NCBI GenBank assembly: GCA_013368315.1
Contig: JAACJM010000069.1
Coordinates: forward strand, 186,001 to 250,000
Origin: Tetrapyrgos nigripes
Taxonomy: Eukaryota; Basidiomycota; Agaricomycetes; Agaricales; Campanellaceae
Reading direction: 5' to 3'
Length of the DNA: 64,000 nt
The notes beneath the pieces are model-generated. The model was not told the origin of the DNA, searched no databases, and saw only the letters and a list, made by a program, of their open reading frames with translations. Position numbers and translations under genes: made by a program. Below are positions 34,952 to 47,404 of this stretch, piece after piece. The first letter of the stretch is position 1, and every line of letters starts with the position of its first letter.

Positions 34952-37775
34952 ATGTTTCTCAGCCGTGGCAGGGGTGCCATTAATCCGGATCGAAAGGGTA
35001 TCTTTGACATCTCAGACTCGTCCAACATCAAGCACACCCAAATCGGCATATGGGACCTCTATGAAGAAATAGTCCCTGAGCTCTCCAGGCTCCCCTTCTA
35101 TAGCTTGCTGTCGTCAAGATTTGATGTCGAGCCATTCTTGGAACTATCTCGAAATGCACCTTTCGTCTGGAGGATGCTCACAGACATCCTCACAGAGGTC
35201 GAAGGGTGCTGGTGGTTGCTGGGGATGTATGTCTTCCTTAGTCTGGTGTCCAGTCTAATCCCTGCCATGACCCTGTGGTACGAATCTCAGCTCTTGAAGG
35301 TTGTCCAGACCGCCGTCGATGAGCGGAAAGTGGACACCTCTCTCCTCATACACGTCTGTGTTGGCAAGTTCTCTTGCTCTATCATTTCTACCATAGTCGA
35401 ACATCTACGATCCATTACCTGGCGTCCTCTCAGTTTTCGTGTTCGCCAGTTTTATTCGCATAAGAAGTTGCAGTGCCTAGCTCGGTTGGATGTGCCCACT
35501 TTCTCCGACCCATCTTTGCAGAGACAGATGCAGAATGCTTTTGGGATGAGCGTGGGAGGTGACCTGGCGATGAATACTGTAATGAGGACGGTACACCTTA
35601 TAACGTTAGGGACGCAACTAGCTTCTCAGTTAGGAGTTCTTCTGTCTGTGCTGAGAAATCAAACCGACGGGCCTCTTTTGGCCTCGATATCATTCGGAAA
35701 TTCGATACTTCAGTATTGGCAAATGGGCCAAAGTGGGATACGGTCAGAAGGTGAGTTGCATGGAACTTCCGTAGGATTTTTCTGACATGTCCATTTCGCT
35801 CAGTTTACGCAGCGACCACCAGGAACGATGACTACTTGCGAATGGAGGGGATCAATCAGGCTATCAACTCCGACCAACATCGAAAGGAGATCGTTGCTGG
35901 CAATATGGGAAAATATATGCACACAGGTTTCAATCTGCCCTCCACATCCCCAAACGGTCTCGAAGCTCATCAACTTCATCTTCAGAATATGCGAGATGCT
36001 CAGCAACCCTTGGGGAAGCTGCTATTGGCTTCTTTCCTTCAGTCTATTTCCTGGGGCGACGTGATCAATTGACGATCTCCCCTTTCGTGAGTCAAATCTG
36101 GGGCGAGTTGCCTCAGGTCAGTGTTTTCGTCTTTGGAAGTAACTCCGGGAACTAAGGCCCAGGATTTCGTTGACAGGTAGTCTTTGCTCTACGAGCTGTG
36201 CAGCAGCCCTCATCCGTCCCTCTTTCCCTTGCGCCCTTGTCACTCATCACTTCAACCACAAGTAGTTTCAGCAACCAACTTCTGGGTCTGTTTCAACAGG
36301 GAGGTAGTATTGCCAGCCAATGGGCCGATGTGAGACGGTTCTACGAGATTCTCGCAGTTGAAAATCGGGTCAAAGACGGGTAGGTTGTTCATAAATACTT
36401 GATATCTAGTGAAAGTTCATTTTTTTGTGTCGCAAAAGCGCTCTACCCTTCCCTGAGAATCAGAAAGAGATGGAGCTGTCGGGCGTGGAATTGGAGTTTA
36501 GGTGTGCTTTCTCTGATCTGAGAAGATAGATTCGACTTAGTACAATTTGTGTTCATGATAACAGAAATGTGTCATTCAAATACCCGGGCGCAGCATCATA
36601 CGCGTTGCGGAATGCATCATTCAGAATCCTACGTGGACAGTTATGTGTGCGTCTTGCCTCCGTCTCCTTCGTCTCCTTCGTCTTCTTTTGATTACCTTAA
36701 TCTCGGTCTCCCGTACACAGGTAATCGTTGGCACAAATGGTTCAGGTAAATCAACAATCCTGAAACTTGTCATGAGACTGTACGATGTCGACGAGGGACA
36801 AATTTTTGTCGATGGACGGGACATTCGTACGCTAAAGCTGGAGGATCTGAGAAAGGCTACAGCCGTACTTTTCCAAGACTATACTCTCTTCCCTCTATCC
36901 GTAAGTCAGAGTTTGCTATTTACTTTCGCGCCAAGCCATCCTGACTTCTTTCTATCAAAGATCAAACAAAATATTGCTCTCGGCGATCCTTCTACAGCTC
37001 ATTCCCCCAATCTAGACGACGTTATAGAAGCAGCCAAACTAGGTGGTGCACACGACTTCATCTCGAAGCTTCCCGAAGGATATGATACATACCTGGACCG
37101 ACCTGTGAAAGACGTTTACTCGGGTTTACCGGAGGGCACGAAAGCACTCTTTGGTAGGGAAATCAAATACAATGGAGTGAGAGACATGATTCAAAGTGGA
37201 AGGGGAGGAGCAGAAGCGCTGGGATTGAGTGGAGGACAGTTACAGAGGATTGCTTTGTGAGTGTTCAGATACTCTTTCTTCTATCATCCGTGGTCATTGG
37301 CTAATGAACGGTCTTTTGTTAGGTCCAGGACATTCATGAGGTCGTTGATAGAGTCTCAGTCAGCAATTGGATTACTACTGTTCGATGAACCATCTGCGAG
37401 TCTGGATCCGGCAGCAGAGCATGGTGCGTGTTAAAGTGACATTGCTATCTGTCGGATGCGAGCTGATCATGACATGGTGTTGTATCTCGTCCACAGATCT
37501 CTTTGAGCGCCTCCGAAACCTACGTGGCCAAAAGACAATGATATTCTCCTCCCACCGTTTCGGTAATTTGACGAAATACGCAGATCTTATTTTGTGAGCC
37601 TCTTCTATTTGCTTGGTCACGGCAGGAGACTCACTTGGGCTTGTATGGCCATTATTGCGCTGGCAGATACATGAACGATTCCTCTATCCTTGAAGAAGGA
37701 TCTCATAGCGACCTTCTAGAGAAGAATGGGGAATATGCCAAGATCTGGTCATTGCAGGCGCAGGCATTTTTGTGA
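34952..37775 (+). CDS. Half-size ABC transporter, copy 1
   Basis: Putative ATP-driven exporter with an N-terminal membrane region (clear segment around WWLLGMYVFLSLVSSLIPA, further hydrophobic stretches after it) and one C-terminal nucleotide-binding domain. NBD motifs are all present: Walker A GTNGSGKST, Q-loop region LFQDYTLFP, signature LSGGQLQRIAL, Walker B LLLFDEPSASLD, H-loop SSHRF. Introns are in frame, including one that removes the stop-prone segment after KYMHT and one between LFPLS and IKQNIALGD. The start MFLSRGRGAINPDRKG corresponds to the ATG of copy 2. It lies just downstream of NRPS-like copy 2 in the same orientation, which suggests export of its product. Substrate unknown. 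Confidence 0.88.
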
Positions 37776-38181
37776 TTAGATGACAAACCCAGATGGGTTT
37801 CAAGAAGGAATATTGCCAATTCGTTGCTCTTGTACACCGTACTACTACTTTCTTTTTAAATACGTAGTCGCGATCGTTGAAGATTCCCGTGATAGAGGAT
37901 TGCGAATGATAATGGAAAAGTTTCCAGGTTCGATCCTTGAGTATTTGAGTATTTGAGTGACTATCGGCTTTCCACCAGCAGGAGCGAGAGCCAACAAGGT
38001 AACCAACTTGAGGCAACCCCCAGCTAATTGTCGCGCGCGGCGCAAGTAGTTAGTGTGTCCTTGTTTGTCAATGCCTTTCCGCTACGCCAACTGGTTCTAA
38101 TCAAGTCCTAATCGTCCTCAACTTGCAATTGATTGGATACACTGCCCCAAATATCTTGGTTCGTTTCCGTTACAGCCCACA
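37776..38181. other. Spacer after ABC transporter 1
   Basis: No gene. The first 100 bp or so (for example acccagatgggt and attcgttgctctt) also follow ABC transporter 2, so the duplicated block extends past the stop codon and ends here. Confidence 0.6.
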
Positions 38182-39661
38182 ATGCATCCGGCTCTAGATA
38201 TTCCAGAACTAATGGATAAAATTTTAGGATACCTATGCAAGAGCGACCAGAAACGGTGCATAACAATATGCCGGGCGTGGTCTGAGCTCGCTATTGACTA
38301 CGTCTGGCGCTACGTTGATGACAGTGGTCCCAGTGATCCTAGCATTGCTGAACTAGCGCGTCTTATTGCTCCGGTGAAGAAGGTCACGAATACTGCTAAT
38401 CGCGCCCACCGTGCCTCATATGTATGTCCATGCTTGATCTTAATCCGTCTCCTTCTGAAATGAAGACGTCTGCCCACAAGGTTTTCTGTCGCTCCCCACC
38501 ACCCAGGATTTGGAGCGATTCCACTCCAAATACTCTTACTGTGTCCGCAGACTTGTGGTTTGCCATTATCCCGGCTTGGATGACTTCACCGCTCTTCTGA
38601 GTGAAATCAGTCGCACCACACCATCTTCACCTATCCTCCCCAACCTGCATACCCTAGCATGGCACAGTGCATACAAGCAGTGTAATGACAGTTTTATATT
38701 CATGCATGATGAAATACAGATGTAGTCTCTCTATCAAGCGCAGAGTCATCCCTTGTTCAGCCTCCTTGACTTCACCGATGCCATGCAAATGCGAATGCCC
38801 AGGCTCACTTCCTTGACACTAGAAATTGACCCAGAAGAAGAGTTTGCTGAACCACTGGCCGCTTTACTTAGAAACCTCCCATTGCTCGAAAACGTCAATA
38901 TGCCAGGGTTCAGAGATATATCTCTTATCCTGTCGAATTTGCATCGTTCTAAAGTGCTGCACTCTCTTGATTTCCAACCTTTCGGAGGTATGGATGCAGT
39001 GTCTTGTATCGGGGACTTTTGGTCACAGCTCCACGAGCCTTTTCCTGTTGAAGAGCTGGGAGTGACGGTTGTAGAAAGTAGGACGATCATACCCCTCCTG
39101 CACCATCTGCCTTACCTCAGAATCCTCACTCTTTCCGTTGACATGGACGATGATCTTGATCGCCAAAGTCTCTTTAATTCTCTGTCCCTTTTCTCCTTCC
39201 TCACTTCTGTTCGGCTCCACTTTCGACCACCAGTCCTGGAGTTTAATGAAGTAGTCGGTGTTCTCGACTGCAAAAATATCACGCATTTTTCTCTCGGTTC
39301 CTCTCCTCTACATATGCCGGACTCGGACATCACACAGATGGCGTTGGCATGGCCGCAGCTGAAGTTGCTCGAGGTGTCACGGATACGTTTGGTTGAGTGG
39401 TCCGGGTCACGCACAGGCGATCCTTTCACCCAAAAGACGAGCTTTTGGGCTGTTTTTGTTCTTACACGTCTTTGTCCGCATCTGGAACGTCTCGCACTAT
39501 ACATTGATATCAAACCACGAGATACTCCCCCATTTAACGCTTCTTCTTTACCTCAACGTCCGCAAGGCCAAGCATCCCACGCAACGCAAACTGCGACTGC
39601 GAATTTGCGAGAAGTGGACTTTGGAGAGACGGCAATATATTCAGAGATGAAATTGTTTTAG
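38182..39661 (+). CDS. F-box protein with leucine-rich C-terminal region
   Basis: Agaricomycete-type F-box protein. The N terminus (IPELMDKILGYL, CITICRAWSELAIDYVWRYV) is a standard F-box that would bind Skp1 in SCF ubiquitin ligases. The rest has irregular leucine-rich segments, probably a substrate-binding region. Introns at about 38421-38508 and 38682-38739 restore one frame of about 440 aa. The frame ends at 39661, but the next frame continues with VLVELLGQILPARCKV, which looks like the usual C terminus of this family, so a one-base deletion near 39640-39650 may have shortened the protein. Such genes are highly multiplied in mushrooms; a link to the metabolite genes is not implied. Confidence 0.8.
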
Positions 39662-40071
39662 TAGAATTGCTGGGTCAGATTTTGCCAGCTCGCTGCAAAG
39701 TGACGACGCATCACTATAGCCGTCGACGGGGAGGGCTTGTACTAGATCAACTTGTAAAAGAGCAGAATGCTAGATGGGACATTGTTAAAGAACACTTTCT
39801 TCGTTTTTCGGAGCGATATTCGTAAAATCGTCTACATTACAGACGTGGTGTAGTGTACATAGTCATCGATATCATCCTATGTCATCCAGTTTCACTCGTT
39901 TTGTCTGTCGAGCTTAGTGTTTGTCTGACAAACATAACCCGCCTTCCGGAGTACTGGCACGATAGCTTTATTCTCCCTCAACATCAAAAACGCAATCGCC
40001 AATAACGTCTACTAGTACAAAACTGACGTTAAGACGAGTAAGCGCGTGTAAGCTCCTCAGTCACCAGTGCA
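39662..40071. other. Intergenic region between F-box and OYE genes
   Basis: 3' regions of two convergent genes. The first 100 bp or so contain the out-of-frame continuation of the F-box protein. Nothing else recognised. Confidence 0.5.
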
Positions 40072-41684
<1,613 letters not shown>

Positions 41685-42983
41685 ATCTACCAGTGGAAGG
41701 TTGTCTGTGGACTGTAGTTTGACGATGAACCCAATGGAATGAAGGGGTTTTATACCTCTGGGCCTTCAAAGTCATCTCAGCTCTTTGCGATTGCAAAGAC
41801 CCCGATGATGGCCGCAAAGAATTAATGGATAAACGACACCAAGTCTTGATACTGTCAATGCTTTGTATTCGTAAACGAACTACTCTTGCGCCTGTGGATC
41901 CATCTTTGCTTTCTAGAACGGTAAATGTACTTACCATTAGCTATTAATTCGCTACGTTCTTCCCAGTTATTGAACGCAAGACCGTTTCGCAATAGTTATT
42001 CTTTCCCAGTCATCCCGGTACTCCCCGATTGTGGGCAAAAGTACTTCAGCTAACTGGGCAACAGAGCTACTAGTAGCTCAGCCAGTCCATGTTGCCAGAT
42101 CAGTGTCAGCTCACGACGTCCAGACTTACTTTGCCGTGGATGGGCATGAGGAGGAGGAGGAGTAACCTGGCTGCGGCATGATGATGATGATGATGATGAG
42201 TTCTTGAAAAGGTTCGCGCTCAATTCGCGCTTCACTCCCCTGAAGTCTTAGCACAAATCGGTGCTCAGCACTCAGCATTCACTGATGTCCCGGCTTATGT
42301 GCCCTGCTTGGTACAGGACTCATTTTCATGGAACATGTACCCCACCTCACCTCGTTTTCGGAAGCAGGTACTGATAATAAAGATGACTCTTCCAGCTACA
42401 TAACCATTCCGACCGTCTTCCACAAATATTCGATATGATATGATGTATGTGTATATATATTATAACTAGTGTTTTGAGTCCTTACTGTCTCTGCTTGTAA
42501 ACGGAGACAGGGTATGATATGAAGTTGAAGTTATGAACGTCACGGTTAGCTAGAGCTTCACTTGCTGAAGGTGAAGACAAAGACAAGGAGGTACTTAGTA
42601 GGGCATGAGGTACAGTTCGCAACAAGGAACAAAAAAGTAAAAGAATAAAGTCGAATTGGGATTCGAAAGACAACAGACAACAGAAGAGAACGAATAGACG
42701 AGAAACGTTGTTGTGAGATGCATGCGCAGGCAGGTATATGTGTGTGAATGGATACGAATACGAATAGAGGAAAGAGGAATAACGTGAACATGAACGCAGG
42801 GCAACGGAAAGAGTGAGGGAACGTCCATACAAATCAAACTCTAGATGCTAAGAAACCACGAGAAACAGAAACAGAGAAGACGGAAAGGGAAAGCACAGAG
42901 GAAAGAAGACAGCTTGACAGACCAAAATTGCGTTTGAGAACTATGATGGCAAGGAACAGACGACTGAAAATACTTACTCATTT
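41685..42983. other. Intergenic region between OYE and Zds-type genes
   Basis: Contains the OYE promoter and the 3' region of the Zds-type gene. Simple repeats occur at 42149-42165 (GGA units) and 42178-42202 (ATG units). No gene recognised; minus-strand ORFs near 42480-42840 are Ser/Phe-rich composition artefacts. Confidence 0.4.
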
Positions 42984-45753
42984 TCATCTCCGCCTTTGCT
43001 GCCAGACAGCCAAAGGCACATCCTCGTCATTTTCAGGCGATTGTGGTCTACCTTTTGTTGAGACTGCATGTGCACTTGTCCCTTTCCTAAGCATCCCATT
43101 AGCCAACGGGGGTGAAGGTGTCGCCGTAGCCGATAATGACCGCCCTGGTGACCTCCCTCCTCCATACTCTTGCTGAGGCGGTGACTTTGAACGACGATGA
43201 GCGCCAGGGGAGGTGACTGCCGCTGGGAACCCCAATTTGAATGATCAGCAGGAGGCATAGCACCAGGTGGTAAGCGCTGAGCTTGAGGCTGAGATTGCTG
43301 ATGCGCCATGTCTGTCGAATAATAGAGATGATCTGGCGTCTGGCTATCTGGAGGTTGCACAAGCCGCGGTGGTATTGAATTTACCGGTGCTGAAGATTGT
43401 GATTGATATCCCGTCCTTTGGCCCGAACCAGGTGGTGGCGATGTAGGCCCTCTACCTTTCGGCATCCCTTGTGGAGGTTGAGCGTTGTATCCACCTCCAT
43501 ACCCGTATTCTTGTTGCATTTCCCGATGCTGCATCTCATACTGCGGACCCTTCACTGCTATCTCAGCTCTTCTAGCTCCACCCGGTCCGGCTTTGGTCAA
43601 CGACCCACGCTTAGGCGAAACCTCCCTCTTTTTCATCTCTTGTTCACGTTCTCTCTGTTCTTTCTCGCGAACTTCCTTCTCCAATCTTTCCTTTTCCCTC
43701 AGTTCTGCTTCTCTCTGCTCTTTCTCCTTCTGTTCCTTCTCCTGTGCACCATTCGCCTGCCCTTCCCCTGGTACTTGCCCCGGCCCTTGTGCCTGTCCTT
43801 GCGCCTGCCCTTGTCCTTGTCCTCCCCCAGCTCCAACCCCAGCCTGCCCATTCGGTGTCGGCGAAGGATTCTGAGCCTTATTAATAACCCCCAAATACCA
43901 AAACATCAAGTTACTGATCAACACCTGCTCATACAACGGCCGTCTCGGATTTGCCAATTTGATATGACTCAACCTATAAATGGCTCGTTCGACGTGAATT
44001 GGATACCTCGAGTAATTGTTGATGGCCGCCGCTCCAGGTGAAGGCGGTGGTTGGTAATTCTTTGATGATTTGCTCGCTCCTAACAAGGCTTGAGCAGCTT
44101 CTCGTCCTGCGTTACCAGATGAAACGGCTACGGGAGGTGCATTGTCTGAATCTTTGTTCTTCCGATTTCCACCGAATAAAGAACCGAAAAATCCTGATTC
44201 CTTCTCCTTCTCTTTTTCTTTATCACCGCTGTCAGCACGAGTGTGATCCTTGTCTTTGTGTTTTTTGCTACTCTTGTCCGAAGAGCCCCATTTAAAGAGA
44301 CCTTTCTTGTCCTTTTCCTTTCGGGTAGGCTGAGACACTGGTAACTGAGGACTTGGTGGGCTAGAAAGAAAAGAGGGAGTCGGAGAAGTGCCTTGGGCGC
44401 CTTCAGCAGATGATGGAGACGGTGTACGGGAAGGAGAAGGAAGTTCGGGTGCTGCGTCTTGTGGTGTTAATAGCCGCTGAGGCTGAGGTTGGTGTAACTG
44501 AGGTTCGGGTTCTAATGGAGGTTGTTGAGGAGGGACGTGCTGTTGAGGTAGAGGTGGTTCTGGTTCTGGTTCCTGGGAAGGTAACTCGAGAACTGGACTA
44601 AGGGCGTCGAAAAGAGAGGGTTGATGTTCGTGTGTCGGTAGTTGTAGTATCGATGAAGGCTCATCCACAAGTTTTGCCTCTGAAGGTGCCGACGTAATAA
44701 CAGTCGGTGGTTGATGTTCTTCTTCATCATGAGCATATGCATCAAATATCGAGGCTTCCATGCTGAATGAATCTGGTCGAGTAGAATGAAAGTCGTCCGA
44801 CAAGGTTCGTTGACGCTGAGGAACGTATTCTGTGGATTCGGTATGCCCGTGATCACTAGAGGACCGGTCACTGGAGGTACGGCTAGGTAGAGTGCCCGCT
44901 CGTGCTGTGGAACCTCTGCGAGTTGAGCTAAACCGATGACCACCTCCATCACCAGGTAGACCTGGTTTCCTGATTCTAGTACGCGCAGCACGACGAAGGA
45001 TTTGACCGGGAGGACGGGCAATAATGGGAACGTCTGCTTCATCTTCCATCTCAGGCATGGCATCAAGCTGATCCATTGCTAGGGTATTCCATCAGAAAAT
45101 AGAGATGGACTGAGACCGGCTTGATACACACCAGTCGGGGACATATTGAGACTCAAACTTCGTCGCAGTATGTTCCTAAACTTTGTTGGATCATTAGTCT
45201 CTGAGGCTTCTTCTGCCAGTTCCTCCAGCTTCTGGAGATCATTTATCGTAAGCTGTGGGCCCTGATTTGCGAATCTGCCAGTCCGATTTCGCCTGAGAGG
45301 TACAATCTTTTCTTCCGTCTCCCCGACTCCATCATTTTCCGACGGGCTGTATTGGCGACTGAGCATAGACCTTTTCCTCCCCAAGCCCGAGGAAACAGAC
45401 AAAGAGCTGGATCTGGTGGGTGCCGGACCATCACCAGGGGGTGGAGACCTGGAGTGCTCCTTGAGAAAAGCACGGAATTCTGCGGGAGCGATTTCGGGAT
45501 GGACACTAGCAGGAACCCAGAAGAGATGGAAGGGGTCGTCTGTGTCTGCGGTGCTGTCGGAAGCATGTGAGGTTGTGCTAGAGCCTTCCTCGTTTGAGCT
45601 GGAATCATCCCCTGACCAATATGGATTGGAGGATGATGACGACTGTGCTGGAAGGTCTGGGTCGATGGCCAAGGCGCCTGGGGCGGTAGAACGTCTCCTG
45701 ATGTCACGCAAGGCCTCGACCTCGCGCTGGATGTCGTAGTGAGAGGGCTGCAT
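42984..45753 (-). CDS. Zds1/Zds2-type protein (PP2A-Cdc55 regulator)
   Basis: Three exons (45753-45132, 45078-43264, 43222-42984) give 891 aa. Most of the protein is low-complexity: Pro/Gln-rich, then KEKDKKGLFKWGSSDKSS and Lys/Glu runs. The diagnostic block, SRYPIHVERAIYRLSHIKL then ANPRRPLYEQVLISNLMFWYL, is the Zds_C domain, which in yeast binds PP2A-Cdc55 and controls mitotic entry and exit. The third exon uses a 41-bp intron and ends SPENDEDVPLAVWQQRRR. Without that splice the frame would run to 42974 with a compositionally different end. The MQPSHYD start at 45753 was chosen as the first ATG of the frame. Confidence 0.85.
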
Positions 45754-46031
45754 GGTGATGGTTCGGTACGCGATGCAGGGCTGGAAAGACTAGGTGTTGA
45801 AGGGAATGAAGGGAGCGTGTCGTTGTCGTTATCGTTGTCGGCGTCGTCGTGAAGGATGGTGGAGACGAACGAAGAGCTGAAAGATGTGTGCAAATCCGAG
45901 TTCGGCACGGCGATCGCTGATATCACTCTCTGTCCTTTTTCCTACGCAGTAACTCTTATATTACTCTACACTTCTGACACTGTCTCTATACAACCTAGTT
46001 CAAACAATCACGGGTATTCAATACAAAGATC

Positions 46032-46368
46032 TTAGCGCGGCCCTCTGGAAGGTACCCGAACAGATAGAACCGCATTCTCTCTCCTCAGCTCTTGGATCAC
46101 AGCCTACACATGTGCACTCAGAAATACTCCGACGTAGAAAGAGACGAAAACATACAGCAAGAGCTTCCGGATTAACGCCACTCTCAATCATCCTTACACA
46201 AGTCGTCAGAGTCTCCTTGTCAAGCTGCGTGTTCAGCAACTGGGACATTTCATGTAGGACTTTTTTTACACACGTAAAGACCTCCAGAGTTTAAGACTAG
46301 AAAGACTCACTGTCAAGGGTTTGTTGAGCAGACAGGATTCGGTCTGCCTCTTGCGTCGAGGAAGACAT
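46032..46368 (-). CDS. MZT1: Mitotic-spindle organizing protein 1 (MOZART1)
   Basis: Small gamma-tubulin complex recruitment factor at spindle pole bodies. Three exons (46368-46311, 46259-46156, 46103-46032) give 77 aa; human has 82. After a short variable N terminus the conserved core [20 protein letters not shown] continues [17 protein letters not shown]. The last intron must be removed to obtain [10 protein letters not shown]; reading through gives an unrelated tail. Its ATG is 46 bp from that of TMA16 on the other strand. Confidence 0.93.
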
Positions 46369-46414
46369 TGGTTGGAAACAGCAAACATTCTCACGCCCCT
46401 CAAAAGCCTTTAGC
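46369..46414. promoter_or_regulatory. 46-bp divergent promoter region, MZT1/TMA16
   Basis: Only 46 bp separate the two start codons, so transcription starts must be very close to the ATGs or overlap the opposite gene. No TATA box seen. Confidence 0.6.
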
Positions 46415-47222
46415 ATGGCCCCATCAAAAACCAACAAAACTGCCTCTGCAGCAACAAGAACCAAAAAAGAGAAAATATTCCATCCTCAATCACGGAAAGC
46501 AGATCAGCTTGCTAGGAAATCTTTGCGGAAAGACAAGTTGTCTGCTCAAAGTTCAGATCGGAAACAAAAACATAATAATTTAGGTGCGTGTCCTGTCCCT
46601 GTCTTCAACTAATTCACTGCTAACAATGGACACTTGCAGCCGATTTCTATGGATTCTTTTACCACTCGTTACCTTCAGAGGGTGTCTTATCACTCGAAGA
46701 CCTCCATAGTCTGATCGCAAATATCTGGTTGAAACGATTCGATGAAGATCTAGAAGCCGAGCGCGCATCACGAAGGAAAGGACGGCCAAAAAGCACCAGA
46801 GAACAAAAGCTGGAGGAACTTCAGCTTAGAGAATCAGAACAGTATCGTACGGGTTTGGGTATGTCTTTGTGTCTTGAAACCTTGTATTTTACTGAAACAA
46901 AATAACAGAAGTAATCGACCTAACCCACCCACCTACCGTCGCTCTCTTCCGTACATGGAACCAAATAGAAGTCGCTTTCATAGACCTCCTTCGATTTATC
47001 CGTATAAACAGTACCAATCCCAAAAATGTCGTCGTGTCGAAAGCAGGGAAACATATCACCATTGTCGGAGAGGAATCGGAGTCGATAGAGGGCAAAGATG
47101 TCGAGATGGAGATGGATCCACAGTCTCATGTCTCTTCAGGCGTTTCGACGCCTTCAATACTTAAGGAACCGCCATCACGGTTTGGTAGTACTATTATGAC
47201 CATGGACGAGCAAATTTCGTAG
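46415..47222 (+). CDS. TMA16: Translation machinery-associated protein 16
   Basis: 60S pre-ribosome assembly factor. Exons 46415-46583, 46640-46858 and 46909-47222 give 233 aa. Family features: basic N terminus KIFHPQSRKADQLARKSLRK, ADFYGFFYHSLP, and the C-terminal ALFRTWNQIEVAFIDLLRF. The last 60 or so codons are acidic and variable. Its 3' end is convergent with NRPS-like copy 3 (182 bp), and a copy of this 3' end lies downstream of NRPS-like copy 2. Confidence 0.92.
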
Positions 47223-47404
47223 GGATACTGGATCCTCGGGTTTCTTCCCGGTTCTTGGGATATAGCTCTAGCCTAGCCCGTACGTCCTGCCTTCTTTCTT
47301 CCCACTACAGAGGCTTAGCCTGACAACCTTTATCACAGTATGCATGTATTCTAAACTACTCTTACATCCCATTCCATGTACTCTACACTCAAAAATGATA
47401 AATG

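Noticed and set aside
35836..36072. Premature stop in ABC transporter 1 after a long read-through
   Set aside because: A GT-AG intron (35927-35985) moves the frame to EYARCSATLGEAAIGFF and onwards, and copy 2 behaves the same way.
42149..42202. CRISPR-like or regulatory repeat array
   Set aside because: Simple trinucleotide microsatellites (GGA and ATG units) without spacers.
43403..44041. 212-codon plus-strand ORF opposite the Zds-type gene
   Set aside because: It is antisense to the coding Zds_C exon and its Leu/Ser/Phe-rich composition mirrors the Gln/Lys/Glu-rich real frame.
45243..45926. 227-codon minus-strand ORF overlapping the start of the Zds-type gene
   Set aside because: Out of frame with the exon that splices into the Zds_C frame; Ser/Pro/His-rich shadow of the Ser-rich N terminus.
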